A stretch of 64,000 nucleotides of DNA. Origin: Enchytraeus crypticus (Eukaryota > Annelida > Clitellata > Enchytraeida > Enchytraeidae). The DNA is taken from the NCBI GenBank assembly GCA_905160935.1, contig CAJHZI010000769.1, forward strand, positions 821,900 through 885,899, written 5' to 3'. The position numbers and the translations under genes are program-made. The notes under the pieces were generated by a model. That model saw nothing but the letters and a program-made list of their open reading frames with translations, searched no databases and had not been told where the DNA came from. Shown piece by piece: positions 42,301 through 53,100 of this stretch; position 1 is the first letter of the stretch; every line of letters starts with the position of its first letter.

Positions 42301-44677
42301 AACCATATTCACCAGAATCAAGCCACCATCTACATCAGTAATATCTATAAATAGAGTCATTGACCTATGACCTATATATCTACAATTAGAGTACATTAGA
42401 GTTATTAAATAGTGTTCATTAACCTACATGACATTACTGACTATAAATAGTGCCAGGAATTACACCTGGGAGTAAAATTGAGACCACATTAACTTAAACT
42501 AATTGAAAGATACAGTCTTTCAATTCGTTTAAGTAAGTTATGGCATAAATGTGATCACAAGTAAATGTGAAATACTGGAAGGCCAGGGCTTATGTATAAT
42601 AGAAATGTTGAATAGAAACAGGACTTACTCGATGAAGCATACTGATGATATCAATATAGCACATAGGTAATACGTTAACATCTCTCTCCTCTCTTTCAAT
42701 TATTCTCCCTAGTGGCAAGTCCAAGGTAAATATTATGCAGCCAGTAGCTAGGACAACAAATTTGCCTAATGAGGTGATATACCTTTTATCTTTTCAATCT
42801 GTTATTTTTTATTTTGACTTTTAATTTTTCTTATTTTTGACTTTTTATCATTAATTCCAAGTTAAATGCTCAAATACATCTTGGGTGAGCGAATCGGCCG
42901 AAAGATACATGGATACATATAGTTTAGCATTAAGGCCTATGACAATTAAAAGCACACAGCAGCAAATGATAGAATAAAGCTACATTTAAGTATGTTAGAT
43001 GTTCTTACTTCTAACAGGATGCGGCTGTTTGATGTTGTATGATAGATTAACAACACTTTTAAGTATGTTAGATATTCTTACTTCTAACAGGATGCGGCTG
43101 TTTGATGTTGTATGATAGATTAACAACACTTTTAAGTATGTTAGATGTTCTTACTTCTAACAGGTCGCGGCTGTTTGATGGTGTGCTTCAAGACATAGTT
43201 CAGGGCCTCGTTACCAAGCTGACCAAGAAAAAAACACATCTGAAACACGACAACACAACATATAACGATAAATTGCTACCAAGTCATACATTCACAAAAC
43301 CCAGGGATATTCAGCTACGGTCTAACCGGGGAATTGAGTTTATGACGTGAGTCTGATACCAACTGAGAGTCCATCCAACCAGTAGAACCAGTAGCATATG
43401 GCAATTTCAAACATCTGACTAGATTAATTAGATTTGCCACTCAATTATATTAGTACATGTACGGATTATAATAGGGCGTTAGGTTCATGTAGTAGTATAG
43501 CTAGTATAGCATGAGACTCAGAACTAGGAGACCTTGGTTCTAATTTAAAGGCACCAAACAATGACTAGACACCGGGCTGACACAGAGTTGTTAGAAAATA
43601 TGCAATGCAACGAATCCATTTAGAATTGCGAATAAGCATGAAGACCACAACAGAAGTACAAAGATGAAAATTTATCAAATTCTCTAAACGTGTTCACTGT
43701 CATTCATATGAAGACAAATATGAAATAAGTTTTATAATCTACATACATATTAATCAATCGACAAATTTATTTCATTTGCCAATAGCAGTAACTTAATATT
43801 ACTACTAATTACGCTAATATAATCCCTAGTAAAGTGTTATCTTTTGTGGTCTCTGTGTACCCAGTCGTCATCGTGCGGTGCTTTGGCGCCTGTTTGTGTA
43901 GAGTCTGCAAGAAACGTCCCTGACATTGCCTTATGGCGAGGAACCGGACGTTAAATTCTTATTGATTTATTGATTGACTATCTCTCATTCTGTTGTCAAA
44001 GACGTCCCTATGATCAGTCAGAGTAGAGACATCGTACCGTGTGGAGATCTCGTCTCATGACAATCAGCGTGGCGAAGCTGATGAGGAGGAAGATGGGAGA
44101 CAGGCTGACCCAAGCCAGAGCATAGCCCACGTAATCTCCTGCAACACCAACATTTACTACAATAGTCAGTGCCATCATCAGTTACTGACTGAGCCAGTAG
44201 TATCATTAGTGACTGAGTCAGTGGCATCATCAGTGACTGAGTTAGCGGCATCATTAGTGACTGAGTCTGTGGCATCATCAGTGACTGAGTCAGTGATATC
44301 ATCAGTGACTGAGTCAGTGGCATCATCAGTGATTGAGTCAGCAGCATCATCAGTGACTGAGTCAGTGATATCATCAGTGACTGAGTCAGTGGCATCATCA
44401 GTGACTGAGTCAGCGGCATCATCAGTGAGTCTTTACATTCAAAATCCAAATCACTTATCATTTAGATGTCAAATAAAAATATGTCATATGCATTTGAATT
44501 AAAACATTCAAATAAGAATTCAGAAGTATTACAATGGTCTCCTATAATATAAGATATTATAATACCATAGTTTTAGTGCGACAGTAACATAGCAAACATA
44601 CCATCTGGGTACTCAACGAATGTCAATGAAATTGGCTTCCAGAGCACCTTATTAGTGCTAGCACCATCTTCCATCAT
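39308..44677 (-). CDS. DOLPP1: Dolichyldiphosphatase, 7 exons
   Basis: Minus-strand exons 44677-44602, 44138-44038, 43239-43155, 42192-42093, 41514-41422, 40451-40323 and 39422-39308 join in phases 1, 0, 1, 2, 2, 2 to 232 residues (human enzyme about 238). The enzyme hydrolyses dolichyl diphosphate on the lumenal side of the ER membrane, recycling the lipid carrier for N-glycosylation. All three PAP2-superfamily phosphatase motifs are present: K-x6-RP (KHTIKQPRP), PSSH ([12 protein letters not shown]) and SR-x5-H ([12 protein letters not shown]). Hydrophobic helices include [45 protein letters not shown] and [12 protein letters not shown]. The C-terminus [20 protein letters not shown] matches the family. 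For exon 3 the donor after GTTAGAA, paired with the acceptor at 42193, keeps the same spacing between PRP and YGMPSSH as human, so I prefer it over a donor 7 bases earlier. Exon 3 and 4 junctions are tandemly duplicated in the introns. The gene is head to head with SND1. Confidence 0.95.
39475..39672 (+). mobile_element. SINE-like family E, 5' truncated
   Basis: GAGGAAGGCAACGGGAAACC through CCTTGAACCCGCCACTTGGC. Located in DOLPP1 intron 6, antisense to the gene. Confidence 0.75.
39775..39960 (+). mobile_element. Repeat family F
   Basis: TAATAATAATAGTAAAGG run, then TTTAACGCCTACTTCCTCAT, AAGGATGATGTCAGGGACGTC and ATGTGCTGAAGAGAAACAAA. Closest relative at 29996-30190. Confidence 0.65.
40452..40520 (-). 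repeat. TTGA array before the DOLPP1 exon 6 acceptor
   Basis: Sense strand reads (TTGATTGATTAA)n ending GATTGATTGATCACAG immediately before exon 6. The acceptor is 4 bases from the array. Confidence 0.9.
40585..40682 (+). mobile_element. LINE second-family 3' terminal fragment
   Basis: GGACATGAAGAGTAAAACGG, AGTGGAGGCGTTATATACCA and GACCTGCCAATAGGCAGTGC, about 95 bases, plus sense, in DOLPP1 intron 5. Confidence 0.75.
40725..41361 (-). mobile_element. Two family A SINEs and a tail fragment in DOLPP1 intron 5
   Basis: 40725-40820 is a truncated minus copy (GTTAACGTCAGTTTCCTCTC, GGATTTGAACCCTGCA). 40968-41003 is a plus-strand tail only (AACTGATGTTAACATTAGC). 41229-41361 is a full minus copy (GGTTAACGTCAGTTTCCTCA, CCACTGGCTCCAG). 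Sequence between 40820 and 40965 is not recognised. Confidence 0.8.
41690..41910. repeat. Minisatellite, about 46-bp unit
   Basis: Unit AAGAAGTTTAACAAATTTATTTGCTAGAAGTTTAACATATTTATTTGTT (shown as two half-units AAGAAGTTTAACAAATTTA and TAGAAGTTTAACATATTTA), about five copies. In DOLPP1 intron 4. Confidence 0.85.
41936..42092 (-). repeat. Tandem copies of the DOLPP1 exon 4 donor junction
   Basis: On the sense strand the end of exon 4 and its donor (CACTCTCTTCCTCTTCTTCAG then GTTACACG or GTAATAG; first motif 21 bases trimmed to ACTCTCTTCCTCTTCTTCAG) is repeated at about 42029 and, degraded, near 41940, with CT-rich spacers. The unit is close to 60 bases. Confidence 0.8.
42193..42315 (-). repeat. 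Duplicate of the DOLPP1 exon 4 acceptor junction
   Basis: The sense acceptor context TATGTAG then GTCAGGTCACG at 42193/42192 recurs about 63 bases upstream as TTTATGTAG then GTCAGGTCACGAAGC. A third degraded TGTAGGT is near 42419. Sense TTGATT elements (ATCGATT/TTGATTG) separate the copies. Confidence 0.75.
42995..43154 (-). repeat. Tandem copies of the DOLPP1 exon 3 donor junction
   Basis: Sense strand repeats the exon 3 end ATCAAACAGCCGC...CCTGTTAGAA plus donor GTAAGAA twice more downstream, with about 69-bp units containing ATCTAACATACTTAAAAGTG. The copies read CCGCATCC where the real exon reads CCGCGACC, so the copies resemble each other more than the exon. Confidence 0.88.
43840..43985. 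mobile_element. Relative of the foldback element ends, with a TTGATT tail
   Basis: GTGGTCTCTGTGTACCCAGT, TTTGGCGCCTGTTTGTGTAG, ACGTCCCTGACATTGCCTTA and AACCGGACGTTAAATTCTTA followed by TTGATTTATTGATTGA. It links the family F type 3' end to a tetranucleotide TTGA tail. Confidence 0.65.
44165..44425. repeat. Minisatellite of 21-24 bp (CATCATCAGTGACTGAGTCAGTGG)
   Basis: About eleven units in DOLPP1 intron 1, beginning about 25 bases upstream of the exon 2 acceptor on the minus strand. It does not include exon sequence. Overlapping frames on both strands are artefacts. Confidence 0.9.
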
Positions 44678-45009
44678 TATAAGCTGATTTATATTGTGTG
44701 CAACCTGAAATAGTAATTCTAGAATAAACATTATTGACAGGATCGACTGGACAAAGAAAAATGTTCTAGCAGCAAGCCATGCATTACTATAGATTCACAA
44801 AGAGTTATCTAGACTTGCGTTAATTCAAGTTCGAATATCTAGACTTGCGTTAATTCAAGTTCGGAAATGTCATTTTTTTTATCTCATTCATATCTTAATG
44901 AGTAACCATAGAGTGTAGTTGCAGTTTAGTAGTAATCAGTAACCTATATTAAGTTCATATTTTGTATCTTTATTGATTTACCTAAGGATAACTGAAATAT
45001 ATAGATGGA

Positions 45010-45615
45010 TATTTCCCGTGTTATGTCCAGGAAGCTGAAGAATAGGCCAACCGTAAACTCTATGTGTAGTAAGAGGCGACTGAGCAAGAGCTGAGAAAAG
45101 CAAAGGGAAACCACCTCAGAAACCATATTTTTTCTCAAGCTATAGGATACATTAAGCTATAGGTTACATTCCACAAGTTATAGACGTTGATAAGGCATAG
45201 CCTTTTCTGAATGGATTAATTGTTGATCGATGGAGTAACAATAATAATAACACACATTCTAGTGAAATGAACAACTATGTTGATATCTATCACTTTTAAT
45301 ACCGCATGTTAAATCCGTTAGGCAATTTTGTCCATTTTCCGTGTAGCCAGTCCAATGAATGCCCGAGATTTTACTCTAAGATCAGCGCGGCTGGATTCGA
45401 ACCCACGAAGGTTCAATTCACCTCAGGATCTGTCTTTTAAAACTTCATGACGTTATCTGCAACTCTAACCATTGCGCTATTGAGACATTCAATAGAGCAA
45501 TGGTTAGAGGTGCAGATAACGTTAGATGTTAGGAGTGCTCTTTATGGAGTTTAAAAAGCAGCATTTGAGTAAGAATAAGTATGCTGGACCAGCCCCTTGG
45601 TACAGCACTAGAGAA
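45010..45615 (+). mobile_element. Family E SINE-like repeat split by family C SINE sequence
   Basis: Family E at 45010-45245 (TTTCCCGTGTTATGTCCAGG, AAGAGGCGACTGAGCAAGAG, GGGAAACCACCTCAGAAACC) resumes at about 45528 (AGGAGTGCTCTTTATGGAG). 45263-45487 is an inverted family C element (AACTATGTTGATATCTATCA to CATTGCGCTATTGAGAC). 45488-45527 repeats the C head in plus orientation (TCAATAGAGCAATGGTTAGA). Confidence 0.75.
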
Positions 45616-45744
45616 AGATATATGGACACAAAAATAGAAGCAATAATGAATATCCTATGAGCATATCGCTACCAATAATTCACAGTAAATGGACTAAATA
45701 AATCGTTAATAACAATAAACAAAATCTTCAATGTTTACAATTTT

Positions 45745-45910
45745 AACCTGGTTATCAAATTGTCAGTGTTGCCATGCAAAACCAAAGTATTTGACTTCGC
45801 ACCATATCGTTGCTTAGCACAGCCGTAGCAAAAATTAACATAACAACAATAAAAGTGTTACCGTCAACATCAAGCACTATTGAAAGAAATCCATAAAAAA
45901 AAAAAAAAAG
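45745..45910 (-). mobile_element. LINE first-family 3' UTR fragment
   Basis: Sense strand contains TTGCACTGCTTTTGGACTTTC, a T-rich run, TTTCAATAGTGCTTGATGTTG and GTAACACTTTTATTG. Plus copy of the first motif ends at an A10 run at 45897-45909. Confidence 0.65.
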
Positions 45911-46009
45911 AAAGTCCAAAAGCAGTGCAAATTTCAAACTTAAAAATATCAATAAAAAGATAAAAGAAATTAAATAAAATTATTAGTAAGTTTACATGCT
46001 GGTTGCATG

Positions 46010-46011
<2 letters not shown>

Positions 46012-46085
<74 letters not shown>
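46012..46085. repeat. (AT)n microsatellite
   Basis: About 36 TA units. Confidence 0.97.
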
Positions 46086-46087
<2 letters not shown>

Positions 46088-47160
46088 AAGATCTTTAAAA
46101 TAGGTAGGTATGACATGACTGTTGTTTCAGCGATACCAGTTTTGTGACAAGAGCGAGTTGATTTCCAGCATTCTCCACTTAATCAAAAGGGTAAACAAAG
46201 CCCCTTTGACATATGTGTATTTAATAGTAATTTCCGTATTTTCAGATTTAATTCATGATATTCGGTCTCTAAACGGTTTTAATATGATGTATTGTTGCGC
46301 ATTTTGGTATACAAATTCAAAAAATCCGGAAACTAATGAACGGGGGAATATCCTTTAAGAGATTTGAAATATAATTTGTTAGCATTTTGTATTATAAAAA
46401 TATACATCCAATTAATAGGAATTCGTTTCAAATAATTTTTTGTCATAAGGATATGTCGGATAGATGTGACGATAAATGCGCTCCTAAAGTGTTTCATTAT
46501 CGTTCAAAAGATTTAAAAATGTTCAAAAACTACATTATTTTATGCCTTTAAATAACGATCAGCTGATATTGTTTACCTCCAGCTACCAAAATTAGTTGTT
46601 GGCATCTGTGCAATTCTTGAACTCAATGTTTACAATGGTTGAGATTGCCTTTGACACTTCTATAGTTTTTCTTTAAAAGCAAAGAAATATATAACTAAAA
46701 ATTACAACGTAGATATCCAGCTCATTACGTACAGCATATAATGGAAATTTAACCGGTTAAGATTACATCACATAAAGTGTGTTATATCGAATGCCTATCG
46801 ACTTTCGTTGGTGAAATTCAATAAATTATATTACATGTTCAACTGCCAGGCTATATTTAGTTCAACAGACATTTATCACATCTCAGTCCGTTTCCGCGTT
46901 TCTACTGTCTGATCAGCTCGTGATAGAAATTGCAAATTAAAGCTATATTCTAAAAAAATGAGTCGAACCTACGGGACTGCATCAATCACCTAATTACAAG
47001 GTAATTTAATTAGGGCCTACATTACTTTTTGGGCTGGAAATTGAAAATACATCAGCGACAACATTGAATTCATGTGCTTGTTCTTTCTTACTCCAACACT
47101 TCCGGTTGAACGACGTGTTGTGTTGATATCTTGTGTTGATCAAATCTCTATTAAATTGAT

Positions 47161-50100
47161 ATGTCTCAACCAGCTCCCCAGGCGGTGGCCCCGGCCCCTC
47201 AACCTTCGGCCCCCCAGCCATCCGCCCCTCAGACCTCCCAGCCCAGTGGCTCTCTGCAGCGGGGAATTGTGAAACAGGTTTGTGTACGCTCAGATCGGGG
47301 TTAGAGTGGGATGGGTTGAACAGCTGTTCGTGTATCCGGCCTTTAATTGTTGATAGATCTCAAGAAATTTGCCTAATTCTGTATTGTGATGATCGACCGA
47401 CTTCATTATTTGAGGTTTTGTCTGTTTTGTGTTTTTTGTTTTTCGGTTTGACGATTTGCTATAGTTTGTTGTATCGTGTGAACTTTGATCAAGGATTGTT
47501 AACTTGAACTGGCAATGAAGAAAGAGATGTTGTCAATGTGGCACATTCTTGGAAGAGTTTTATATGCATCAGTTTTAAATTCTCTAACAAATATAAAAAT
47601 TGAATCAGTTTATAATTAACATATGTTTTTGATGGATGAAAGACGATAAAATAACGAAAAAGAATCAAAATAGTTCATCCATTGGATAAATCCATCCATT
47701 AATTTGTCAGTTCATATTGCCAATAGAAATGACTGTGGAATAATCATACTGGACCATTGATTGATTAGTCAATTAGCTAGATAATTGATTGATTAGGTCA
47801 AGTCAAGTCAATTGACTCTGTTAATTACAAGTTTATGACCAAAGAAAGGGCCACTAATTGATTGATTGATTGATTAGGTGATGTCAGGGGACACTGTGAT
47901 TGTTAGAGGACCACCGAAGGGAGGACCACCGCCTGAGAGGACCATTGGTCTGTCTAACATCACCGCTCCCAGGTTGGCCAGGAGACCAATGGGAGAGGCC
48001 AGTGTAGACACCAAAGATGAGGTATTTAATGCCTTTTATTATTTGCTCCCTGTTTATTATTTCATTTCTTTATATTTTATTATAAAACGAGGTATTTAAT
48101 GCCATTAATTATTTCATTTCTTAATATTTTATTATACTCATTTACTTGTAACACTGTAACTGCTAAAGCAAATACTAAAGATACTGGTAGTTAGTTAATC
48201 TATTTAATGAAGAGTGTTATTAAAGAAAGAGTCTGACTCCAGGGTTTAAATTGCGTATAAGTGGAAATGACTTTTCTATTTTAATTGTGAATTTTCATAC
48301 CTGTCTTTCGACTCGTTAGCTTAAGATGTATGTTGAATAACAATAATAATAACAATAACAACAATTAGAGTGCTACAGTCATCAATGACAACATCGAGCA
48401 CTATAGAGACAAAATCAAGCCGGCGAGCAAAAAAAGAAGGTCCAAAAACGGTGCAAATTTCAAAATCCAGAAATTCAGTCCAAAGTAAAGGGAGTTAAAG
48501 AAAAGGTGGTTTAGGCTCAGGTCGCTGTTCATGGACACTGGATGGAAAAGAGAGATGGAAAAGATAGGTCTTCAACTGCTTATGGAACTGCTCATAGGAA
48601 AGCAAAGGCTGATGTGATTCAAATGAAGATTTCCGAAGATTGGATGGAAGAGAATTCCAGATCTGAGGTGCAGCATGCTGGAAAGAACGATTGAAGCTAG
48701 ATTATTATCATCAGTTAGTCATCAGCTCTAGCAGCAAGTCATCAGCTAGTCATCAGCTCTAGCAACAAGTCATCAGCTAGTCAGCAGCTCTAACAGCAAG
48801 TTATTAAACAGTAAATCCCGTTCTAAATCCTCTTTCCGTATTTAACCATCTATTGTCTTTTCTCTTTGTCATCTTTTGTTGAACTGATTGAAGTTGTTCT
48901 ACTTTCTCTCTCTTCTTCTCTATTGAAATGTAACTATTGACCTGTAACTATTGATCTGTATGTTTATTGATTGATTGTGTAGCCGTACGCGTGGGAAGCG
49001 AGGGAGTATCTACGCAAGAAGATCATTGGCAAGGAGATCTGCTTCACCGTTGAGTACAAGGCCCCTAACAAGGAGTTCGGCTGTATCTACAACGGAAAAG
49101 GTTTGATTTGGATTTAACGAGAAGTTATGAATAGGATATTTTAGATTAAATGTCAGTTATCCTCCTGCCCATGTCTCTTAGAGTCTGATATTTGAACTGT
49201 CTACCTGTGAAGCATCGGCTAAGTCTCCTAACGAATGTGCCACACAATCCTTTCATGTTGTTATCACGATTGGTCATTAGATCAAGTTTTTCTGGCAATT
49301 TAAAATTTTGGTCTTTTACAATTTTATATGTATAAAATCCTGTAGAGTTGTCTGCTAGCTGACGGGTTGTGTCAGAATTGTGGTACTGATTAAGTGTAGT
49401 TATACAATAGATGTTGTTGTCGTTGTGCATGGAGGGCGCCCTAGAGCCCCTAGGCTCCAGATATTGCTACAAAATTTTAATGTCTGGAAAAATCTCAAAT
49501 AGGGGATTTACTGATGGATGATATGATGTAGGATAGAGAGGATTTGAGACAGTCTATTCGTATCTCGACCCTAGTTAAACTGGGATTCAAGGGAAGAAGA
49601 TGATGATGATGTTGATGTTGTTGTTGCTGTGCTCAGACACGTCGGCAGAGAACCTGGCGGAGTCGCTGGTGTCCGAGGGTTTGGCTGAGGTGAGGAGAGC
49701 CGGGGTCAGGGACAACAAGTTAGTTAGTTGCTGCTTTGAACAGCGCTAGTTCTTCTCTCAGACGTCTCATTCTCTCGCTGCTCTTATTCTTATTCTCTTG
49801 TTCTTATCGAGACATTTGAGTGAGAGTCTTGATTGTAACGCTGTTGATCGCTATGTGAGAGATGAACATTGTTGAAAGGCTTGTATTCGTCCAATCTTCT
49901 CTAGACAGGAGCAGACGTTTAGAGCTGGGGGTGTGGCCTGTTTGCTCTACTTCATCTTACCGTTCTATCTGTGTGACAGTCATCGGATCAGTTGCTAGTT
50001 ACTGTTTAATTGTCAAGAGTGTGATATAGCTCCTATAATGACTTTATCATTTTAGTGTTTTATCATTTGGCAGGTCCAAGTACAGATTCTTATAGCCTGC

Positions 50101-53100
50101 TTTTTTGGACTGCATAGAGAGCATTCCGTTGAGCAACAACTTTATTCCTTTACAAAAAAAAGTGGGAAAATAACTTATGAGCTGGTTTCCTGTTGCCCCC
50201 CCCCCCCCCCCTCAGTTCTTGCTTAATCGCTTGTTATGTCAAGTGCAGTTTACATAATATCTACTGATATAGTAAAGCTCTTTCTTCAGTGTTACGATAC
50301 TGTGGCTGTATTATGTTAAACGAGTATGTGTCTCTAAAGAGAAGAACAGTAGCTTTTGATACTTGAATTGACTTATTAATTGTTCAGTTTATTAATCAGA
50401 TGATACTTTGAACAATTGATTGATTGATTGATTGCAGTGAGCAGCAGCAGACGCTGATAATGCTGGAAGAGGCAGCTAAGGCAGCTGGTAAGGGTAAGTG
50501 GGGACCCCCAGAGGAACTGTCGCAGCACGTCAGAGACGTCAAGTGGACCGTCGACAACCCGCGACACTTTGTCGAGAACAACAAGAACAAGGAAATAGAT
50601 GGTAGGACCTCACTGCAACTACTTCATTGTCTTTTGTAGAAATGGCCCTGTACTTGATCTGTGAAATACATTATTATTGTTTACCTCAAAAAAGCGGCAT
50701 CTTTTCCAATAAAACAAAATATTAAAATTTACATAAATGTTTTGCTAAATGGATTGGTTGATTAATTGATAGACTTGTCTATTGATTGATTGATTGAGTG
50801 ATTGATTGAGTGATTGATTGATTGATTGATTGTAGCTGTGATAGAGCATGTAAGAGATGGTTGCACTGTGAGAGCTTTCCTGCTTCCATCCTTCCAGTAC
50901 GTCACAGTCATGCTCTCTGGAATCAAGGTGGATATAGCAATTTCTGTTTTATTGCTTAGATCAGCCGCGTGTCATATTTAATAGAAAAAATAACAAAAAC
51001 TCACATATTTTCAGTTTTAAAAAAAGCCTGAAAACGTATGAATGTTCAAGTAAAAAGACTTGAAAAGTTGTGTGTTGTCATGCATGTAGATGAATTGTAC
51101 CGTACCACACTGGATTAAGATAAATTTACTCCTAGCTGTAGTGGATTCGAGGTTTGCTGAAGATGTGTACTGTTGGCATTGTTATTGGCATTGTTGGGTG
51201 ACAACCCGTGTGCATTGGAAGTATTAATGCTGTAAATCTAGGGACATAGATTTATTTATCAGTTCAATGAATGATTTATTTTTCCTCCATCTTTGTGCAA
51301 TCTTCACCTCCCAATTTTCAATAAAGCGGACAAAACCTTCTCTTTAGAAGCGTAGAATCATATTAACTCCCTGCATGTTGATAGTAGTTTGAAGGATTGC
51401 GCAAGCCTGTGACGATTGGTTGATTGGGTTTTTCCAGTGTCCCATGTTCAGAATGGAGGAAGACAAGGCGTCTAAGTCAGAGCCATTTGCAGAGGAAGCC
51501 AAGTTCTTCACTGAGGTGCGGCTGCTGCAGAAAGACGTCAAGATAATCCTCGAGGGAGCATCCAATCAAAACCTGCTTGGCACTGTGCTACATCCTGTGA
51601 GTGCTAGAGATTCTATGTCGTAGTGCCTCTATTTAATACTTATTTAATAGCATATATGAGGTTTTTGTTGTATAGAATGGTAACATATCAGAGGTTTTTG
51701 TTGTGTAGAATGGTAACATATCAGAGCTGCTGTTGAGAGAGGGTTTTGTTGTGTAGAATGGTAACATATCAGAGCTGCTATTTAGAGAGGGTTTTGCTGT
51801 GTAGAATGGTAACATATCAGAGCTGCTGTTGAGAGAGGGTTTTGTTGTGTAGAATGGTAACATATCAGAGCTGCTATTGAGAGAGGGTTTTGTTGTGTAG
51901 AATGGTAACATATCAGAGCTGCTATTGAGAGAGGGTTTTGTTGTGTAGAATGGTAACATATCAGAGCTGCTGTTGAGAGAGGGTTTTGTTGTGTAGAATG
52001 GTAACATATCAGAGCTGCTATTGAGAGAGGGTTTTGTTGTGTAGAATGGTAACATATCAGAGCTGCTATTGAGAGAGGGTTTTGTTGTGTAGAATGGTAA
52101 CATATCAGAGCTGCTATTGAGAGAGGGTTTTGTTGTGTAGAATGGTAACATATCAGAGCTGCTGTTGAGAGAGGGTTTCGCTCACTGTGCTGACTGGAGC
52201 ATCAAGAACGTTACGGCTGGAGTCGATAAAATGAGACTTGCTGAGAAGTTTGTATCTTAATGTGATTTCTGGTGTTGAGTCATCTCATTCACAACTCTTG
52301 ATATATAATTTATAGCTGATATATGTTGATATATCACTGTGAAATCATGTGACAAATTTATTGTTATTATCCATGCTTGAATATTTATTGCTACTATCTA
52401 TACTTATGTTTATAGTTTCTTTCTATATGTATTAACTCTCTCTTAATGCACTGCCTACTGTCAAATCTTTTCAGTCATTTCTGGAGCCTAGGCGCCCACT
52501 AACCGAATATCCTTTCAGACTGCTGGCATTAACTACTCTTACTTTAATACAGTAAACAATATAGTGTATGTTGTTTTAATGTTACAATTACTGTCTAACA
52601 AAGTCTATGCTTAAAGCAAAGATGATACACTAATAATTGTATAACAGCCTGTATTGGTTAGTTGTCTGACTGCTGAACAAGAAGTCCAGGGCTCAAATCC
52701 TGTGCTCATCCCATCATAGACATTCGTTCTAGATAGGAAACTGATGTTAAATGTGGAGTAGGCTTTTATGAGATATCCAAGCGACCCGCCATTACTCGAT
52801 GTATTGATTGGTCATAACTTTTCTGTTGACTGTCAGTCACGTGATGTATTGATTGATCATAACTCTTCTGTTGACTGTCAGTCATGTGATGTATTGATTG
52901 GTCATAACTCTTCTGTTGACTGTCAGTCATGTGATGTATTGATAGCTCTTTTGTTGACTGTGTAGAGCTGCGAAGGAGAAGAAGCTGCGACTGTGGCAGA
53001 ACTTCCAGGCGACCACACCCACTATCAGTGCCAAGGACAAGAGCTTCACCGGCAAGGTTTGATCTCTCTCTAGAGTGGCTCATCTGTTGTACGTCTAGAC

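Larger units (their letters stand above)
44678..47160. promoter_or_regulatory. Shared intergenic region between DOLPP1 and SND1 start codons
   Basis: The two genes diverge from this 2.5-kb region. It contains a family E SINE split by a family C SINE (45010-45615), a LINE 3' fragment (45745-45910) and an (AT)n run, so it is not compact. The last 300 bases before SND1 are GC-neutral and repeat-free, the likeliest place for its promoter. No TATA box was convincing. Confidence 0.4.

Noticed and set aside
46122-46358. 78-codon plus-strand frame upstream of SND1
   Set aside because: AT-rich, no recognisable motif, no splice signals; likely chance.
51661-52140. CRISPR-like or protein-coding 16-residue repeat array on the minus strand
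   Set aside because: The repeat consists of SND1 exon 8 acceptor junctions; the minus-strand [16 protein letters not shown] frame has no supporting signals.
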